Shown here piece by piece: positions 59,269-64,000 of a stretch of DNA of 64,000 bases. Position numbers and translations under genes: made by a program. Numbering within the stretch: the stretch's first letter is position 1; every line of letters starts with the position of its first letter. The notes beneath the pieces were generated by a model. The model did no database searches, was not told the origin of the DNA, and saw only the letters and a program-made list of their open reading frames with translations. The stretch is taken from positions 238,974,292 to 239,038,291 of the forward strand of contig CM042687.1 of the NCBI GenBank assembly GCA_023614405.1, given 5' to 3'. This stretch comes from Avena insularis. Lineage: Eukaryota > Streptophyta > Magnoliopsida > Poales > Poaceae.

Positions 59269-60654
59269 CTCGTTGTTACTCCTTGCTATGGGAAACAAGC
59301 AAAAGTACTTAACATCTCGCTCTCGTCAATTGGTTTTCATCAGTCATACTATCCTATCTTACGTGAAATGTGTCCTCACACGAGGTTGCTATCACTCGAC
59401 AATGATGGTGTTACGTTGTTGTCACTAAGTAATGAAGTTTCTTTTGTTGTTCTAATAACTTTTCGCTAGAATAACACATTCAAATAGCCATATGAAGAGA
59501 TTGGTGTCATTCAATATCTGCTTCATCGCCCTATGATGGGCACAAATAGGAAATGAACCCTTGCACCGTGAAAAGAAGCTTACATGTGAAAGAGAAAAGC
59601 TTATCTACATTTAAATGCTAGATTGCCACAATAATTTTCCAAAAAAGGGGATAATTTTTCAGCCACCGTATGTGTAATGAAAATAAAATAAAATGCTAGA
59701 TTGTCATAGTAATTCTCCAAAAAGGGGATTATTTTTTATCCACTATATCTCAAAAATTCTAAGTTTAATCAATTTAAAAGAGAGAATTAACGAACCAACA
59801 GAGCATTAGATGTCGATGGTGCTAAATACATTAACTTATTTGCATATAACTTTTGAATTACTCTCCCGTTGTAGTTTCCATAAGTTACTTCAAACTGATT
59901 GCAGTATTCGTGTGCAAACCTTTCATTTAATAATCAAATCAAAATTTAAAAAATGAAGATGACACGTCAAAAAATGAAGATGACATCCCAATAGGAAACT
60001 TCGAGGAAGAGATTGGAACCAGATTAGTTAACTATATTTAGAACACAATTGAAGGTTACACTCATAACGTTGACTAACAGGGGGTCACATATTAACAATG
60101 ATTATTCGGTGTAAAATCTGCATCTAAAATATGGCTGCATACATGTTCCTTTTCACCAACATTCTCAGGTGTGACACCGACGATAAAACTGACCCGAGAG
60201 TTGGCACTCTGCTCTAGCAGGGTTGGATATGCTCGTAACATTGAACAGTTCCATCATCTATAGATTTACCATGATTACCATCCTATAGAAGATATATATA
60301 TATATGATGGTATAATATTGGGGGCTTAAAAGTTAACATTAGAATTATGATGTATTCTCATGATTTCAATATACAGATAAAAAACATGAATCTGAAAATA
60401 GATTGAAGAACTAAAATAAGGTGCTACTTGTAGCTGACTACCCACATCCTATAGTATTCTCTGAGCTTACAATTTTTTTTGCAGCTACAACTCGTTTCAC
60501 TCTCCAAACTTGGGAAAAATGTATATTACCTCAAAAGTGTACAAAATAGTTAACGGCAACAGATAGCACGTGCAAGAAGAACAAAAAGCAAATAACTATT
60601 ACGTATTTATCGAACATGTAGACAACTTTTTGTTGGAATTTGAGGTATATTTGA
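59269..60654. other. Unclassified intergenic sequence
   Basis: AT-rich, with no gene seen. It includes an imperfect 78-bp-period duplication (59613-59750) and a TATATATATATAT run near 60292-60304. Could be old element remains. Confidence 0.4.
59613..59750 (+). repeat. Two-copy imperfect tandem duplication
   Basis: AAATGCTAGATTG starts both copies (59613 and 59691). Each continues with AATT(T/C)TCCAAAAA and GGGGAT, then a T-rich block and a CCAC(C/T) segment. Confidence 0.6.
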
Positions 60655-60787
60655 TGTTGGAATTTTGGTCCATAACAAATACAAATTCTGAAATTCTCTT
60701 TGCCCCATTATCATGGCAGCTCATGTGTGTGCTAGTGGTGCCAAAGTTTAGTCCCACAATGCTAGTGGAAGGGGAGTGGGACCACCT

Positions 60788-60794
60788 TATATAG
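60788..60794 (+). promoter_or_regulatory. TATA box 1 of the Copia element
   Basis: TATATAG in CACCTTATATAGTAGAG, 130 bp after the presumed LTR start. Confidence 0.5.
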
Positions 60795-61069
60795 TAGAGT
60801 GTTGAACCACTCACTAAGGTGTGAGAAGAAGAGAAGCCCTCACGCACTCCTCCTCCGACGCCGCCCGCCTCGCCTCGTCACGACGCGCGCGGGTTGCGGG
60901 AATCTCGCCGAGCCGAGCTTTATTTTGCTCTTTGGGAAAATTAATTGTGTATTAATTATGAATCATTAATGCGTCATTATGGACGTGTTAATTAACCGGC
61001 CGTTTCCATATCGTGGGCTGGCACTGACTCGGTCGTGAACTGTTGCCCCACGTCCTACCCGACCCGCAC

Positions 61070-61077
61070 TATATAAG
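61070..61077 (+). promoter_or_regulatory. TATA box 2 of the Copia element
   Basis: TATATAAG in a GC-rich context (CGCACTATATAAGCAGG), 250 bp before the presumed gag ATG at 61317. It looks like the stronger of the two. Confidence 0.5.
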
Positions 61078-61316
61078 CAGGTAGACGAAACCGCAGCAGT
61101 TACCAGCAATTAGATTGCATCTGCCTACCTGCGCATCGCCGTTCCATCTCTCTGTGCTGCCCTCTGCTACTTCATCCCGCCGGCTGCGTGCACGGTTGTC
61201 CGGGAGAGCAGGTCTCCGGAACCCCGTCTCTCTGATCATGCACCGGGAGAGAGGCGATAAAGTTTTTGGGGAGCATCTAGACGCGACTGCTCAAGCTCTT
61301 CCTCGACTTCATCGCC

Positions 61317-62118
61317 ATGTCTGACGCCGCTGGTGCTGGTGGTGGCTCCACTTCTGTTGCGTCGTTGGTCATACCATCGACGAACTCGTACGTGTTCGTT
61401 GCCCTCCTGCTATTTCCTATGATGATCACTAGTATTACAGTATGCGTAGATGTGCTAGGTTTTCACTTGCATGTATGGTGTATGTCTACTATGCGAATGC
61501 TAGTTAGTCTTGGAAATTGTTTTGTCATGATTTATACTTGGATTAAATTAATGCGAAAACTGCTTATTATTTCAACAATCCAAAAACCTTATTTTAGGCT
61601 GTTTTCGCGTCAAGGCTTTGCCGCTTGTCTGAAACCGAACCCGTTTACGAGTGCGCACTTTAAGCACTGGCAAACCAAGTGTATCCTCTGGCTGATGGCT
61701 ATGGACGCCTTCTGGGTATCGGCTGGTAATCCCGAAGGAACGATCACTCCTGAACAGGAGAAGACGTTCAAGGAGACCACCATATTCTTTGTGGGCTATG
61801 TCATAAGCGTCATTGGGGACAAGTTGGTGGATGCATATTTACATATGCGCAATGCCAAAGAACTGTGGGATGCACTCGAAGCAAAATTCGGTTCTCGATC
61901 TTTGGCGATGAATGTATGCCATGGAGCAGTTTCATGACTATAGGATGGTTGAAAACCGTTCTGTCGTTGAACAGGCTCATGAGATTCAGTGCATTGCAAA
62001 AGAACCTGAGCTCCTGAAGTGTGCGTTTCCCAGCAAATTTGTTGCGGGATGCATCATTGCAAAGCTTCCTTAATCCTGGAGGAGTGTTGCCACTAACCTC
62101 AAACACCAGAGGCAAGAG
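61317..62118 (+). pseudogene. Copia Gag, N-terminal part
   Basis: ATG 61317 (MSDAAGAGGGSTS) is a plausible start after a GC-rich leader. Residues 20-85 are strongly hydrophobic and AT-rich, unlike Gag, and may be an intron read through (61390-61595). From 61600 the Gag core is clear: FTSAHFKHWQTKCILWLMAMDAF, then FVGYVISVIGDKLVDAYLHM, then LWDALEAKFGS. The frame shifts near 61910, after which EQFHDYRMVENRSVVEQAHE and FVAGCIIAKLP are read in another frame, with a further break at about 62072. Confidence 0.7.
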
Positions 62119-62838
62119 ATGTTTGTTGAGAATCTCATTGGGTTTCTGGACCTTGATGAAAAGGCAAAGGCAAAAGACGCACATCCAAAGGGAGCCGAGG
62201 CACCCCAGTCAAGCGCCAATGTGGTGCAGAGGAACTTCGACAACAAGTTCAAGAGGAAGACCAAGGCCGTTCGTACTACCAACTTCAAAAAGAATAAGAA
62301 GGACAAGTCACAGGATCCCTGCTTTGTGTGCAGCGAGGTTGGACATTGGGCTCCAAACTACAAGCAGCGCAAAGGAAGGAAGAATCCAAATGGACAGAAC
62401 TCTAAGTCTGTCAACGTGACTATGAGCAACAATGATAAGGGTGCATCCGGGTATGGTAATTTACCTACTGTTTTGTCAATTTGTCAATCTACAGATTGGT
62501 GGATCGACATCGGTGCTAATATTCATGTGTGTGCTGATATCTCTTTGTTTTCTTCTTATCAGATCACAAGAGATCTCTCCGTCTTGATGGGAAACAGATC
62601 GCATGCTTCTGTTCGTGGTGTTGGCACGGTGGATCTGAAGTTTACTTCGGGAAAGATCGTGCAGCTGAAGAACGTGCAGCATGTGCCCTCAATAAATAAG
62701 AATCTCGTTAGTGGTTCCCTTCTTTGCAAAGAAGGTTTTAAGTTGGTATTTGAGTCCAATAAAGTAGTCATCTCTAAGTATGGACAATTTATTGGTAAAG
62801 GTTATGAGTGCGGCGGTTTGTTTCGTCTTTCCCTATAA
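62119..62838 (+). pseudogene. Copia Gag C-terminus, zinc knuckle and protease
   Basis: One 239-residue frame. Lys-rich text leads to a zinc knuckle [14 protein letters not shown] (62320-62361); the fourth ligand Cys is Tyr. The protease follows with [12 protein letters not shown], where the catalytic Asp-Thr/Ser-Gly of Copia proteases is Asp-Ile-Gly (Ile codon 62509-62511). Then come [19 protein letters not shown] and [18 protein letters not shown], leading to the pre-integrase segment. The frame ends at 62838, where a family member would continue into integrase. Both changes should impair RNA packaging and polyprotein cleavage. Confidence 0.8.
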
Positions 62839-62852
62839 ATTTTTTGTAATAA

Positions 62853-64000
62853 GGTTGTGAACCACATTTGTGCCCTGGCAATGATACCGATATTTGGCAT
62901 TCACGACTTTGTCACATTAATTTTGGTTGTATGACGCGGCTAGCTAAGATGAATTTAATTCCGAGTTTCACTTTAGCCAAAGGCTCTAAATGTCAAGAGT
63001 GTGTTCAATCTAAGCAACCGCGCAAGCCTCACAAGCAAGTGCAGGAAGCAAGAAACTTGGCACCACTAGAGCTTATACATTCAGATCTATGTGAGATGAA
63101 TGGTGTGTTGACCAAAGGTGGAAAGAAATACTTCATAACGTTGATTGATGATTCTACTAGATTTTGCTATGTGTATCTTTTGAAAACTAAAGATGAGGCT
63201 CTACACCACTTTAAAAACTATAAGGCGGAAGTTGAAAATCAACTTGAGAGAAAGATTAAGAGAGTCCAGTTAGATCGTGGTGGAGAGTATTTCTCTAATG
63301 AGTTTGATTTATTTTGTGCAGAACATGGCATTATTCATGAGAGGACGCCTCCCCATTCTCACCAATCTAACGGGGTTGCCGAAAGGAAAAACCGTACTCT
63401 AACAGACTTGGTTAACGCCATGTTAGGTACTTCAGGTTTATCCAAGGCATGGTGGGGGGAGGCGATATTGACATCATGTCATGTCCTGAATAAAGTTCCC
63501 ACAAAAGACAATGAAACTACTCCCTATGAATTATGGGAGAAGAGAAAACTAACACTCTCGTACTTACGTACTTGGGGTTGTTTGGCAAAGGTGAATTTGC
63601 CAATTTCCAAAAAGCGTAAACTTGGAACAAAGACCGTAGACTGTGTATTTCTTGGCTATGCTCATCATAGTGTTGGATACAAATTTCTAGTGGTGAAATC
63701 TGAGGTACCTGACATGAAGGTCGGTACAATTATGGAGTCTAAGTATGCTACATTCTTTGAGGATATTTTTCCGATGAAAGATATGCCTAGTACATCTAGA
63801 CATGAATCTGTTGAAACTCCTAAACCTGCTATTCCCATGGAATATTATGAACGAGCACATGACGAAATTCCTGAGGAGGTAGACAATGAAATTCCTATAA
63901 GCAACAAGAGACAGAGGATTGCAAAGTCCTTTGGTGATGATTTCATTGTCTATCTCATGGATGATACTCCTACCTCTATTTCAGAGGCTTATGCATCCCC
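62853..64000 (+). CDS. Copia integrase, partial (runs past window end)
   Basis: Open to the window edge with no stop from 62853. A zinc finger H-x4-H (62898 and 62913) and C-x2-C (62991 and 63000) precede the catalytic core. The triad is Asp in LIHSDLCEMN (63084), Asp in LDRGGEYFSNEF (63273) and Glu in GVAERKNRT (63381). That leaves 35 residues between the last two, the canonical D,D35E. The C-terminal part has YLRTWGCLAKVN and VDCVFLGYAHHS, then an acidic linker toward RT. It joins cDNA to host DNA. The coding frame differs by one from that of the protease, so a frameshift lies near 62840-62885. Confidence 0.85.

Larger units (their letters stand above)
60655..64000 (+). mobile_element. Copia retrotransposon, 3' part beyond the window
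   Basis: TGTTGGAATTTTGG at 60655 is the likely LTR start; a similar TGTTGGAATTTGAGG lies 24 bp upstream. Two TATA boxes follow, then gag, protease and integrase on the plus strand. RT, RNase H and the 3' LTR would lie beyond 64000. I could not find the TGGTATCAGAGC primer site, so the LTR's right edge is not set. Frameshifts in gag and before integrase and a changed protease motif make this copy defective. Confidence 0.7.

Noticed and set aside
1..64000. CRISPR arrays, tRNA or rRNA genes, bacterial defence systems
   Set aside because: No regularly spaced direct repeats or RNA-gene signatures seen; the window is plant repeat DNA. tRNA-like matches are the primer sites of retrotransposons.

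Overview
This window looks like intergenic DNA from a large grass genome, most likely a Pooideae species (the wheat, oat and ryegrass side of the family). I find no host protein-coding gene, rRNA, tRNA or CRISPR array. Almost everything can be explained as LTR retrotransposons nested in one another. The taxonomic call rests on an Angela/BARE-type Copia LTR, tRNA-Asp-type primer sites on Athila-like Gypsy elements, and a Tat-lineage Gypsy element with an antisense extra gene. The species cannot be named from the sequence. Layout, left half: 1-4625 is the right part of a long LTR-like sequence cut by the window edge. About 4640-12450 is element A, an Athila-like Gypsy on the minus strand (gag and protease only). 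Its protease gene is split by a 3.2 kb solo LTR (6032-9224, TSD GAAAA). About 12455-12600 and 32541-33254 are two pieces of one plus-strand Gypsy LTR, separated by element B (minus strand, 12601-32535, gag and protease only). Element B is itself split 8 bp inside its 3' LTR by an 11.5 kb Tat-type Gypsy (12609-24138, TSD TTACC). That Tat element carries gag, protease, RT, RNase H and integrase on the minus strand and a spliced extra gene on the plus strand. Layout, right half: 33255-53278 is element C, an Athila-like Gypsy on the plus strand. Its 5' LTR is interrupted by a decayed Angela-like Copia (33979-46611), which contains another long solo LTR (38573-42630, TSD GTAAG). Its gag is interrupted by a third long solo LTR (47499-51560, TSD GCTAA). 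A truncated fourth long LTR starts at 53279. A solo LTR of element B's family (55886-57341, TSD GCCAT) sits inside a Copia-like LTR region (about 55684-59268). From about 60655 to the window end lies another Copia element (plus strand) with gag, a damaged protease and an open integrase frame with a full D,D35E triad. How the parts work together: none of the elements seen completely looks able to move by itself. Elements A, B and C have gag and protease but no recognisable polymerase or integrase, so they would need enzymes in trans. The Tat element has all domains, but its protease and RT catalytic motifs are altered and its frames are broken. Order of insertion can be read from the nesting: the Tat element is younger than element B, and the solo LTRs are younger than the genes they split. 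The most interesting observations are the intron-containing antisense gene of the Tat element with its repeated CTCGGGGACT motif, matching Asp-to-Gly changes at two catalytic sites, the gag-protease-only design shared by three elements, and promoter-like GC islands with splice donors and a TTGAC cluster in the long solo LTRs.
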